The notes under the pieces: model-generated
What the model was told of the DNA's origin: nothing
What the model saw: the letters and a program-made list of their open reading frames with translations, nothing else
The model's database searches: none
Shown: in pieces, positions 12,572 through 19,167 of the stretch
How positions within the stretch are numbered: position 1 is the first letter of the stretch
Layout: each line of letters opens with the position of its first letter
Translations under genes and position numbers: made by a program
IMG/VR virus record: IMGVR_UViG_3300042468_000701
Span: 1-30,297 of that record
Strand: one strand, 5' to 3'
Length of the DNA stretch: 30,297 nt
Source of the DNA: a virus

Positions 12572-12816
12572 GCCGCCCTCCCTTCGATCCGAGCAAGTTC
12601 AGCCTTCGCCACCCGCAGAGCCCCGATCAGGTCCTGAGCACACGCGGCACCGTGCCGGGAGTAGTCCTCGAAGCACGCGACCAACTGGCCTAGAGCCCCG
12701 TAGCAGGTCAGCGCCCGAGACTGCACACGGGCAATTTGGGCCGCTTCGATAGCTTCCATATCGGCCACAAGCCCCGAAAGGCCCCGGCCACGACTACGAT
12801 CGTTCACGTTCCGCAT
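12568..12816 (-). CDS. Small helical protein of the leftward operon
   Basis: An 82-residue, mainly helical protein of unknown function (MEAIEAAQIARVQSRALTCY, then DLIGALRVAKAELARIEGRA). The ATG at 12816 is chosen over an in-frame start at 13002 because CAGGAG lies just before it and because a conserved leader hairpin sits upstream. The first 15 residues are Arg/Asn-rich. It is coupled to the Cys-rich gene through a GTGA overlap. Confidence 0.6.
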   Translation of the reverse strand: MRNVNDRSRGRGLSGLVADMEAIEAAQIARVQSRALTCYGALGQLVACFEDYSRHGAACAQDLIGALRVAKAELARIEGRAA

Positions 12817-12842
12817 AGATGTCTCCTGTTGCGGTTCGGGGG

Positions 12843-12860
12843 CCGACCTTGCCGGGTCGG
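12843..12860 (-). promoter_or_regulatory. Leader hairpin with CGGCAA loop, copy 1
   Basis: Minus-strand CCGACC-CGGCAA-GGTCGG, a 6-bp stem and six-base loop, ends 26 bases before the start at 12816. The loop and flanking CC/GG are identical to those of copy 2 (13194-13209), while the outer stem differs and still pairs. Confidence 0.55.
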
Positions 12861-12876
12861 TCCCCACTTGAATCCC

Positions 12877-12927
12877 CCCGACGTTCGGGAGGTGAATCGA
12901 CGCGCGGCCCGTTGGGGTGGCGCGTCG
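12877..12927. other. Two further intergenic hairpins
   Basis: In the 115-base gap between the genes starting at 12816 and ending at 12932, CCCGA (12877-12881) pairs with TCGGG (12885-12889). CGACGCGC (12898-12905) pairs perfectly with GCGCGTCG (12920-12927), with an inner CCC/GGG closing pair. The second is five bases beyond the stop of the upstream leftward gene and could end or protect its mRNA. Neither has a T-run. Confidence 0.4.
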
Positions 12928-12931
12928 GGGG

Positions 12932-13177
12932 TTAGGTGAACATGCACGATTCAGGGCGGAAGAACCAGTCGGCGGACTCTCCGCGCTCGGTTGTTGAGCC
13001 ACGGTCGATCAGTCGCTTGCCACAACCACAGCCAGAGAACGTGCAAACCGTCTCTTTGAGCCAGTCAGCCGTGTAGGTCCATCGAGCCCCGCTGGTTGGG
13101 CATTCGACCTTGTGCCACACTGTCGGGGCCGAAGCGGCGGGGGTGTTTAGACGACGCTTGATCCGGGAAGATTCCAT
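12932..13177 (-). CDS. Small Cys-rich protein
   Basis: An 81-residue protein of unknown function. It has a basic start (MESSRIKRRLN), an aromatic middle (WHKVECPTSGARWTYTADWL) and a CTFSGCGCGK cluster at about residues 45-54. C26, C45, C50 and C52 could bind zinc. CAGGAG lies eight bases before the ATG at 13177. A hairpin with the CGGCAA loop precedes that site. Confidence 0.6.
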   Translation of the reverse strand: MESSRIKRRLNTPAASAPTVWHKVECPTSGARWTYTADWLKETVCTFSGCGCGKRLIDRGSTTERGESADWFFRPESCMFT

Positions 13178-13193
13178 CGGTGTACTCCTGATT

Positions 13194-13209
13194 CCGCCTT
13201 GCCGGGCGG
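13194..13209 (-). promoter_or_regulatory. Leader hairpin with CGGCAA loop, copy 2
   Basis: Minus-strand CCGCC-CGGCAA-GGCGG lies 16 bases before the start codon at 13177 and just before CAGGAG. It shares its hexaloop with the hairpin at 12843-12860 but has a different paired stem, as expected for a preserved RNA structure. Confidence 0.55.
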
Positions 13210-13236
13210 GTCGAGCTTCTGGCCCGACAATACCAG

Positions 13237-13311
13237 CCCCGTCCGCTAAGACGGGGTGGGTGGTTCACCCGGCCTTGATTCGCGTCACCTTTCGGGAGAG
13301 GCGAGCCGGGT
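13237..13311. other. Two hairpins in the gap after the first leftward gene
   Basis: The 138-base gap between leftward genes (13178-13315) holds a CCCCGTC/GACGGGG stem (13237-13243 with 13250-13256, six-base loop) and an ACCCGGC/GCCGGGT stem (13267-13273 with 13305-13311). The latter begins five bases after the stop of the gene read from 13636. They may be partial terminators or mRNA 3'-end structures; no T-run is present in either direction. Confidence 0.45.
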
Positions 13312-13315
13312 ATGT

Positions 13316-13636
13316 TCATGCGGGATCAAAGTAATAATCTATCGACCCGCCGTCCGACCAGTTGTCCCAAGTACGGAGTTTCCACCGACCCTTGAGCCCC
13401 TGCGACTTACGCGCCACGGTCAGAATCTCTTTCACTGTGGGCTCGCGCAGAATCGGGTACCCGTGGTCCTGCTTGCGGACCTTGGACGACTTATCGACCC
13501 GAACGTACAGCCCTTCGTGGTCGGGGTGGAAGGCTACTACGCGGGCGTGTTGGCCGTAGCCCGTCTCTACGGAGTCTTGGTCCAGCGTGTAGATGTTCAA
13601 GTGCCCTTCGCGTCCGTGGGGGGTAGGCGTACTCAT
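13316..13636 (-). CDS. First gene of the leftward operon, unknown function
   Basis: A 106-residue alpha/beta protein of unknown function. It has strands such as HLNIYTL and ARVVAFHP, a basic loop (KSSKVRKQDHGYP), a helix around TVKEILTVARKS and an aromatic, Asp-rich end (WDNWSDGGSIDYYFDP). Its ATG at 13636 has TTGGAG eight bases before it and a good promoter with a leader hairpin. As the promoter-proximal leftward gene it may be expressed early or in lysogeny. Confidence 0.65.
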   Translation of the reverse strand: MSTPTPHGREGHLNIYTLDQDSVETGYGQHARVVAFHPDHEGLYVRVDKSSKVRKQDHGYPILREPTVKEILTVARKSQGLKGRWKLRTWDNWSDGGSIDYYFDPA

Positions 13637-13679
13637 GGGTCACACTCCAAGGCCGGGACAATCCCCGACCCCATGAGTA
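13630..13679. promoter_or_regulatory. Operator-like inverted repeat across the leftward promoter
   Basis: TACTCATGGG (13630-13639) is a perfect inverted repeat of CCCATGAGTA (13670-13679). On the minus strand one arm overlaps the -10 box and the other holds the ATG of the first leftward gene. Paired operator half-sites of this kind could bind a repressor, with the XRE protein of the same operon the obvious candidate. The repeat is seen; binding is inferred. Confidence 0.4.
13651..13670 (-). promoter_or_regulatory. 5'-terminal hairpin of the leftward transcript
   Basis: Minus-strand GGTCGGG-GATTGT-CCCGGCC forms a 7-bp stem with one G-T wobble. Its 5' edge (13670) falls at the transcription start predicted from the promoter, so the mRNA would begin with this stem. 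The ribosome binding site TTGGAG follows directly. Confidence 0.5.
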
Positions 13680-13703
13680 TACACCATCGGGAATAGAATG
13701 CAA
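13676..13703 (-). promoter_or_regulatory. Leftward sigma-70-like promoter
   Basis: On the minus strand TTGCAT (13703-13698), 16 bases, then TATACT (13681-13676) fit a -35/-10 pair, with 5 of 6 matches in the -10. The start of transcription would be near 13669. It reads toward the operon that ends with the XRE gene. Promoter strength is an estimate. Confidence 0.5.
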
Positions 13704-14188
13704 GCGTCTACAGCAGAATTATGCTCAATCGACGATAAACCCAAGGTTCCACTGGGTGACAGGTACCGAACCATCACCAACACCGTCCGATAACCAACAC
13801 CACCACCACCAACGCCCTTGGGGACCACGCGCGAAAGTGACTTTCCGAACGCTGTGGAATTCGATTTCGCACGACAGGCGTCCCCGAAGGGATCGGAGCT
13901 GTTTTCCTTGTCACCACTCAATTGAGAACGAGTCTCAACCGGACGGCTCGCAGCAATGGGCTCAACTGCGTCCGCTCACCCCTTGCGGGGGCGTTCTACC
14001 CCCTCGGTATCGACCCGGTGATGCACCGATCGACGGTCAGGGGTGGTTTGCCTCTTTCGCCTGTGCGCCGGGAGTTCAGTTCCGGGTAGGCTGCGAACGA
14101 TCCCCAATAGGGCAGAGGCGGCCCGCATGGGTGCTTGCCACAAGTGTACCCCCGAACCCACCGCCCGGAAGGTGGGTAATATAACCGC
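13704..14188. other. Noncoding control region before the late operon
   Basis: No convincing gene is seen in about 485 bases between the leftward promoter and the late operon; open frames here look like chance. It holds a Fur-box-like palindrome (13922-13938) and a cluster of competing hairpins at 13977-14044: CCCC/GGGG around TTGC, GGGGG/CCCCC at 13987-14003, and an outer ACCCC/GGGGT stem enclosing CGGTG/CACCG. An AT-rich patch (TAATATAAC, 14177-14185) lies just before the first late gene. It is a natural place for the late promoter, a packaging site or a small RNA, none of which I can prove. Confidence 0.5.
13922..13938. promoter_or_regulatory. Fur-box-like palindrome
   Basis: TTGAGAACGAGTCTCAA has two TTGAGA half-sites in inverted order around five bases. 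The core TGAGAAC-G-AGTCTCA has the 7-1-7 layout known for Fur-family metalloregulators. It could equally be the operator of another dimeric regulator. No iron-related gene is nearby. Confidence 0.35.
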
Positions 14189-14611
14189 ATGGTTAGCGAT
14201 CAAGGCCCCGAAAATGCAACGGGAGGGGTGCGAACCACTCTTGGCGATCATTGGGACCCAAACAACCCGCGCGATCTTGAAACCATCCGGTCGGCCATGA
14301 AGCGGTACCCCAAGCGGTTCCGCACCATGACGGAGGAGGCTCAGGCCGAAATCGTCGAAATGGCCCGGCTATCTGCCAAGTGCGCCAAGGATGCCGCCGC
14401 TGCCGCTGTGGAGCCACGGGACATTGTTGACGCCGGAAGGCTGGCGGCCCTGTCTGCGACCGTTGGGGCTGGTCTGGTGAAGATCCAGCAGGCCGACGAC
14501 CACCACGCGGACGACCTCGCCGTCGCCAAGGCCAACGCGATCAGCAACGCCGCAAACGCGGGGCTCCTGCCCAACAAGACGTATCTGGGGCTCAACCCGG
14601 GGAAGGTGTGA
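14189..14611 (+). CDS. Putative terminase small subunit
   Basis: A 140-residue protein placed two genes before the large terminase, where small terminases usually lie. The sequence is helical: DLETIRSAMKRYPKRFRTMT with a basic patch, then a long Ala-rich stretch (ARLSAKCAKDAAAAAVEPRD, VDAGRLAALSATVGAGLVKI) that may drive oligomer formation. The N-terminus is not a clear helix-turn-helix. The ATG at 14189 has GAAGGTGGG 12 bases away, a long spacing; ATG 14297 is an alternative. The assignment is from position and shape only. Confidence 0.4.
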   Translation: MVSDQGPENATGGVRTTLGDHWDPNNPRDLETIRSAMKRYPKRFRTMTEEAQAEIVEMARLSAKCAKDAAAAAVEPRDIVDAGRLAALSATVGAGLVKIQQADDHHADDLAVAKANAISNAANAGLLPNKTYLGLNPGKV

Positions 14612-14817
14612 ACGTGAACGACTCCCACGAACTGCCGCCCCGGTGCCGTTGCGGGGTCAAGATCCCGCCCCGGTTCGTCATGTGCAACGACTGTTTTCGC
14701 AAGGGTGGGCCGCCCCTCCCGCCCGACCGCTACAACAGTCGGCCCGACAGGGACACACGCACGCTGTTGCCCGGCGAAGGCAAGCACCGTTACGGGGTGA
14801 CGCCGCCCAATGACTGA
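14608..14817 (+). CDS. Small zinc-ribbon protein next to terminase
   Basis: A 69-residue protein with CRCG near residue 13 and CNDC at about 26-29, a compact four-cysteine zinc ribbon, followed by a Pro/Arg-rich tail (PPLPPDRYNSRPDRDTR). It starts with GTG 14608, overlapping the previous stop, and it overlaps the terminase start by eight bases. Tiny zinc proteins or HNH remnants are common near terminases; no HNH core is present here. The function is unknown. Confidence 0.55.
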   Translation: MNVNDSHELPPRCRCGVKIPPRFVMCNDCFRKGGPPLPPDRYNSRPDRDTRTLLPGEGKHRYGVTPPND

Positions 14818-16231
14818 CCCACTCGCACCCGAGTCCCGCCCGTTCACCGTCACGCCCGGTAGCCCCGCAGAACGGCTCATGTACTGCCGTGATCTTGTCA
14901 TCATGGCCGACGGGCCGACCGGCTCAGGTAAGACACGCCCGGCGCTGGAGAAAGCGTATTTCTGTGCGTCACACTGGCCCGGTACCCGCGTGCTCCTGCT
15001 TCGAAAGGCCAAGGCACACGCCGCCACGACGATTATGACGACGTGGGAAACGCAGGTGTGTCCCGAGGGCGATCCCGCCGCCAAGCTCCAAGCCCGCAAC
15101 TACAAGAGCCCCGCGTACTGCTTCCCGAACGGGTCTGTCGTCGCCGTGGACGGCATGTACGACGGGTCGGGGTATAACCAAGCGGTGATGGGAACCGAGT
15201 GGGACATCATCATTCCGGACGAGGGGACGCAGTACAGCGAAGACGACGCCATGCGGCTGATCGGGCGACTGAACCGCATCGCACCCACGCCGGAGCGGAT
15301 CCCGTTCAATCAAATCATCTTCCCGTGCAACCCGGACGCCCCGCGTCACTGGCTCTGGCAGTGGCACCTTACAGGCAAGCTGACCCGCATCCCCTCGCGG
15401 CTGGAGGACAACCCGGTCTTCTACGACGGCACCAACTGGACCCTGCAGGGCCTGAAATACCTCGCCACGGTAGACAAGTACACGGGTGTCATGCGCGAGC
15501 GGAACCGCTTCGGGCGGTGGGTTGGTGCGGAGGGGATGATCTACGACGAGTGGGACGAGAAGATGCACATTGTGGACCGGCTCCCGCCCGGATCCGAAGA
15601 CTGGTGGCGTGTCCGCTCCATCGACTTCGGCTATCGCGAGCCGTTCGTCTGTCTCTGGGGTGTCGTGGACCCCAACGGGCGAATCTACATCGAGCGTGAG
15701 TACGTCCGCTGCAACAAGACCGTGAGCAGGCACGCCCCCGAGTTGAAGCGGCTCACCCCCGACGAAGGGCTGGTTCAGTTCACCGTCGCCGACCATGACG
15801 CCGAGGACCGGGCCACGCTTGCCGAGAACGACATCGACACGGTTCCGGCGCTGAAACCCCGCAAGGACACGGATTGGGCCGCTCACTTTGATTGGGTGAA
15901 GCGTCGGCTTCAACCTGCGGCGGACGGGTTCCCGCGTCTGTTTGTCGTGCGGGACGCGGTGAAGGGTGGCGGGGGACGCGAACCCTTGCTCGGCAACAAG
16001 CCGTGTGGCATCATCGAGGAAATCACCGGGTACCAGTGGGAGGAGCCCAAGCCAGACAAGGCGTCCCGCGAGCGTCCGGCACAGGTGAACGATCACAGCA
16101 TGGACGCACTTCGGTACCTGTGCTTGGCGGTGGATCGGTGGTTCGACGGTGAGGCCGAGAGGGACAAGCCGGACTACGAAGACGGAACCATCGGTGAGGC
16201 GTTGGGGTTGAACGAGGAGGACGATGACTGA
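14810..16231 (+). CDS. terL: Terminase large subunit
   Basis: The 473-residue protein is the DNA-packaging motor. The N-terminal ATPase has Walker A GPTGSGKT (35-42) and Walker B IIIPDE with the catalytic pair D137/E138. The C-terminal RNase H-like nuclease has SIDFGY (D272), ADHD (D328, D330) and NDHSMDALRY (D428, D432), the acidic residues expected for the headful/cos nuclease. It cuts concatemers and pumps DNA into the procapsid through the portal encoded next, whose start overlaps this gene by eight bases. The length is normal for the family. Confidence 0.9.
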   Translation: MTDPLAPESRPFTVTPGSPAERLMYCRDLVIMADGPTGSGKTRPALEKAYFCASHWPGTRVLLLRKAKAHAATTIMTTWETQVCPEGDPAAKLQARNYKSPAYCFPNGSVVAVDGMYDGSGYNQAVMGTEWDIIIPDEGTQYSEDDAMRLIGRLNRIAPTPERIPFNQIIFPCNPDAPRHWLWQWHLTGKLTRIPSRLEDNPVFYDGTNWTLQGLKYLATVDKYTGVMRERNRFGRWVGAEGMIYDEWDEKMHIVDRLPPGSEDWWRVRSIDFGYREPFVCLWGVVDPNGRIYIEREYVRCNKTVSRHAPELKRLTPDEGLVQFTVADHDAEDRATLAENDIDTVPALKPRKDTDWAAHFDWVKRRLQPAADGFPRLFVVRDAVKGGGGREPLLGNKPCGIIEEITGYQWEEPKPDKASRERPAQVNDHSMDALRYLCLAVDRWFDGEAERDKPDYEDGTIGEALGLNEEDDD

Positions 16232-18173
16232 CCGCCTACTATCCCCCGGCATTGGGCCGCTCCCGGAGCGCCCCGTGATTGCCACCCCTGAAATTGCCCC
16301 GCCCGCCACGCTTGCCGAGCCGTCGGACACCTCACAGCCTTACTCCCCGTCGTGGTTCCGCCCGCGTGTGGAGCGGTTCGTCAAGCGGGCCGAGGACTAC
16401 ACCTGCTTCCCGGACGCCCGGTACCGCCAAGCGGTCGGCCCGTACTACGTCAAGGGCTGGCACGGGTCCGAGGAGACACACAGCAATTGGTACTGGAAGT
16501 TCGTCTACGACATGGGACCGGCCATGATCGGGGGTGAACTGTGCTTTGCCACGGGCGCGGCCGACCCGGACGCGATGGGCGAGCACGCGGAGGCGTTGGG
16601 CTTGTGGCTGAACCGTGCGTGCAAGGAAACCAAGCTCCAGATGGAGCTTTCGCAGGCGTGTGACAACATGCTCTGGGGTCCGGGCGGGGTGCTGATGGTC
16701 TACCCGGAGGATGTTCCGGGCACGCAAAGTCAGCGGATGGCGTCCCTTGGCGTCACGGCCCCGGTGCTGCGGGCTCGGGTCAAGTGTCTGGACACGAACG
16801 TGTGTTTTACCGACCCCGACTGCGAAATCAACGAGTCGGAAATCATGGGCCACCGCGAAATCATCAAGCGGGCGGACATTTTGCAGGAGATGGAGGGGAG
16901 CGCCGACGGTGCGGGCTGGAACCTTGACGCGGTGAACCAGATCCTGTCGGCCCAGAACGGTGACGGGGACGCACAGGAACTCCGCAAAAAGACGTTCAAC
17001 GACGGCATCAGCGGGATGAGCGTACAGGACGACCAGATGGTGGTTTACCGAATCTGGTGTCGTAAGACGCAGATGATCCACACGCTGGCGTTCCGTGAGA
17101 TTGAGGGCGAGAAGGACGGGATGGAACTGAAAGCGCCCGCCCGGTGGCGTGGTCATCCGCGCGGCCCCTACGTCTGGTGTGGTGTGGTGTGGATCCGGGG
17201 CCATGCGTACCCGATGCCCCTGACGGCGATTGCCGAGCGGCTGGTGAGGGAGCAGGACGAGCACCGAAAGAAGGACCGGCAGGACGCGGCGGCTGCCAAG
17301 CGGAACGTCGCGGTGATCGGCAAGAATGCGGTGAAGGAGTTTGCGAAGCTCCGCAACGGCGAAGCGTGGAATACCGACCCGAGCAAGATCAAGGAAATCG
17401 AAACGGGCGGGTCACAGGAAGCGACGGTTCAGCGGATCAACACGCTGGATATGGACCTTCAAGAGATTTTCGGCCTGTCGAGCGCCCGCATGGGCAACAC
17501 CGGCGAGGGGACGGCCACGAACACCGTGGTAGCCGAGCAGGCCCTTGGGGCGAAGAAGAAGCTGTTCGTGGACCGTTGGAAAGAGTGCGTCCGCGAGGTG
17601 GCCCGCCGAATGTCGTTCATCGGGTGGAATCTGGATCAGGTCGAAACGAAGATCCCGGTCGATGGTCCGGACGGGTCGATGGTCACGGCACAGTATTTCG
17701 GGGGCGTGGTCGAGGGCGATCAGGCCGACTGGATGGACGTGGAGAACGAAATCGACCTTGAACCGTTCTCGCTGGGTGCGGGCGATTCGGTCGAGAAGCA
17801 GGAGACGCTTGACCGGGTGGCGGCGATCGTGGACGAACTGATGCTCAGGGTGACAACCAACCCGCTCGCGTTCAAAATGGGCAAGTGGGAGAACTGGCTT
17901 GACGATCGGCTCCGGACGGCTGGAATCACCGGCGGGGCTAAGCGGTACGTCGATTGGGCGTACATCAATGCCTATGTCGAAACGGCTGGCATGGCGATGC
18001 TGGGCGGGGGCATGGCTCCCGGTGCTGGCGTCGCGGGGGCGGTTGAGGGTCAGGGCGGGATTCCGTCCGGCCCGATTGCCACGGGACCGGCCGACCCGAT
18101 GGGCGCGGCCCGGAGCATGGGCGCATCGGCTGGTGGCAAGGCCAAGAACGCGGCAGCGAAAGGAGCGGCGTAA
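16224..18173 (+). CDS. Portal protein
   Basis: A 649-residue protein directly after TerL and overlapping it. It has features of podovirus-type portals: an aromatic N-terminal region (RYRQAVGPYYVKGWHG, SNWYWKFVY), a beta-rich middle, the long helical stem segment around ERLVREQDEHRKKDRQDAAA, a FGLSSARMGNTGEGTATNT turn where portals carry conserved polar residues, and a Gly/Ala-rich C-terminus (about 595-649). Portals form the dodecameric ring at one capsid vertex. Identification is from size, order and motif texture. Confidence 0.75.
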   Translation: MTDRLLSPGIGPLPERPVIATPEIAPPATLAEPSDTSQPYSPSWFRPRVERFVKRAEDYTCFPDARYRQAVGPYYVKGWHGSEETHSNWYWKFVYDMGPAMIGGELCFATGAADPDAMGEHAEALGLWLNRACKETKLQMELSQACDNMLWGPGGVLMVYPEDVPGTQSQRMASLGVTAPVLRARVKCLDTNVCFTDPDCEINESEIMGHREIIKRADILQEMEGSADGAGWNLDAVNQILSAQNGDGDAQELRKKTFNDGISGMSVQDDQMVVYRIWCRKTQMIHTLAFREIEGEKDGMELKAPARWRGHPRGPYVWCGVVWIRGHAYPMPLTAIAERLVREQDEHRKKDRQDAAAAKRNVAVIGKNAVKEFAKLRNGEAWNTDPSKIKEIETGGSQEATVQRINTLDMDLQEIFGLSSARMGNTGEGTATNTVVAEQALGAKKKLFVDRWKECVREVARRMSFIGWNLDQVETKIPVDGPDGSMVTAQYFGGVVEGDQADWMDVENEIDLEPFSLGAGDSVEKQETLDRVAAIVDELMLRVTTNPLAFKMGKWENWLDDRLRTAGITGGAKRYVDWAYINAYVETAGMAMLGGGMAPGAGVAGAVEGQGGIPSGPIATGPADPMGAARSMGASAGGKAKNAAAKGAA

Positions 18174-18598
18174 TGCCCACCTACGTCTACGAAATCATGG
18201 AGGACGACTGCCCCACGGGCGAGACGTTCGAGGTGTTCCAGAAGATGAGCGAGGACGCTTTGACGAAATCTCCGGACGGGAGGACTTGCCGAAGGGCGGT
18301 GGTGTCTCCTACTGTGGTAGTAGGCAAGGAAGGCCGATCCAAGCGGTACAGGTCTGAGTATCGCGGCGTTCATCGGAGCGAACGAACGAAAGAGGGCGTC
18401 TACAACCCGAGCGCGAAGGGACACCCGCAGGTGTCGCTGTCAATGCCGCCGGACCCCCGCAGGGGTGTTGTGCGAGATGGGGTGCGGCATCACTCGGACG
18501 GCACCATTACCGCCCTGAATCACCAGCCGATCATCCGAAACGAGAGCGACCGCAAACGGTTTTGCGAGCGGCTCGGCGTGAAGCATTTGAAGGATTGA
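18173..18598 (+). CDS. FmdB-like protein with degenerate zinc site
   Basis: The 141-residue protein begins MPTYVYE, as FmdB-type zinc-ribbon proteins do, and continues with CPTGETFEVFQKMSEDALTK. In FmdB two CxxC pairs bind zinc; here only C13 and C39 remain (SPDGRTCRR where CPDCG is usual), so the ribbon is probably metal-free. The rest is basic and unstructured until a short helical end (NESDRKRFCERLGVKHLKD). The ATG overlaps the portal stop (TAATG). Its place between portal and scaffold suggests an assembly or head-maturation role, but none is known. Confidence 0.55.
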   Translation: MPTYVYEIMEDDCPTGETFEVFQKMSEDALTKSPDGRTCRRAVVSPTVVVGKEGRSKRYRSEYRGVHRSERTKEGVYNPSAKGHPQVSLSMPPDPRRGVVRDGVRHHSDGTITALNHQPIIRNESDRKRFCERLGVKHLKD

Positions 18599-18600
18599 AC

Positions 18601-19140
18601 ATGAGTGACAAGCCCAAGAACGACCCCGGCGACGAAACCCGCGCGCCCAAGGTTGGCGACCAAGTGCGTTACTTCTCCGCCGAGGACCGCCCCAACGCGG
18701 ACGTGATGGACAGGTTTACGCCCCGGCTGGCGTTCGTCTCCGAGGTGATCGGCGACCGCTACGACGTGCTGGTGGTGGCGAGCCGGTCGGACTCCAAGGC
18801 GATGCTGGAGCCGCTCCGCATCGAGCGGAACTGTTCGTTCTACGCCAAAAAGGAAGTGATCGGCAACCGTCGCGGTGACGGCGGCTGGGACTGGTCGGCC
18901 ACCGGCCAGAAGTTCATCGCGTTCGAGAAGCCCACGGTGATCCCGCGTGAGGCGGCTCCCAAGGCGATTGCCCCGGTTCCCGTCGCCCCGGTTGGCCCCG
19001 CCCCCGTGGAGGCCAAGCCCGCGAAGGCGATCATTCAGCCTCCGGGATTCGTGCCCGAGCCGCCCCCGGCCCCGCGTCACCCCCCGATCCATGCTACCGG
19101 CCGTGTCAAGCCCAAGGAAGGCGTGACGTTGGAAGCCTGA
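18601..19140 (+). CDS. Hypothetical structural-module protein with Pro/Ala tail
   Basis: A 179-residue protein. The first ~105 residues form a small beta-rich domain (VGDQVRYFS, FVSEVIGDRYDVLVVASRS, GGWDWS), and the last 70 are an extended Pro/Ala/Val/Lys-rich tail (PVPVAPVGPAPVEAKPAK). ATG 18601 follows AAGGATTG; an upstream in-frame start lies inside the previous gene. It may be a minor capsid or assembly protein, by position. Confidence 0.6.
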   Translation: MSDKPKNDPGDETRAPKVGDQVRYFSAEDRPNADVMDRFTPRLAFVSEVIGDRYDVLVVASRSDSKAMLEPLRIERNCSFYAKKEVIGNRRGDGGWDWSATGQKFIAFEKPTVIPREAAPKAIAPVPVAPVGPAPVEAKPAKAIIQPPGFVPEPPPAPRHPPIHATGRVKPKEGVTLEA

Positions 19141-19167
19141 TCCGCACCACAGCAGGAGTAAACACCC

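Noticed and set aside
13267-13311. Possible tRNA because of a 7-bp ACCCGGC/GCCGGGT stem
   Set aside because: Only 45 bases are enclosed, with no anticodon or T-arm, so it is only a hairpin.
13756-14184. A 142-residue rightward open frame and several minus-strand frames in the noncoding island
   Set aside because: Composition is irregular (His/Pro/Arg-rich), there is no ribosome binding site, and no family-like pattern; it looks like chance reading in GC-rich DNA.
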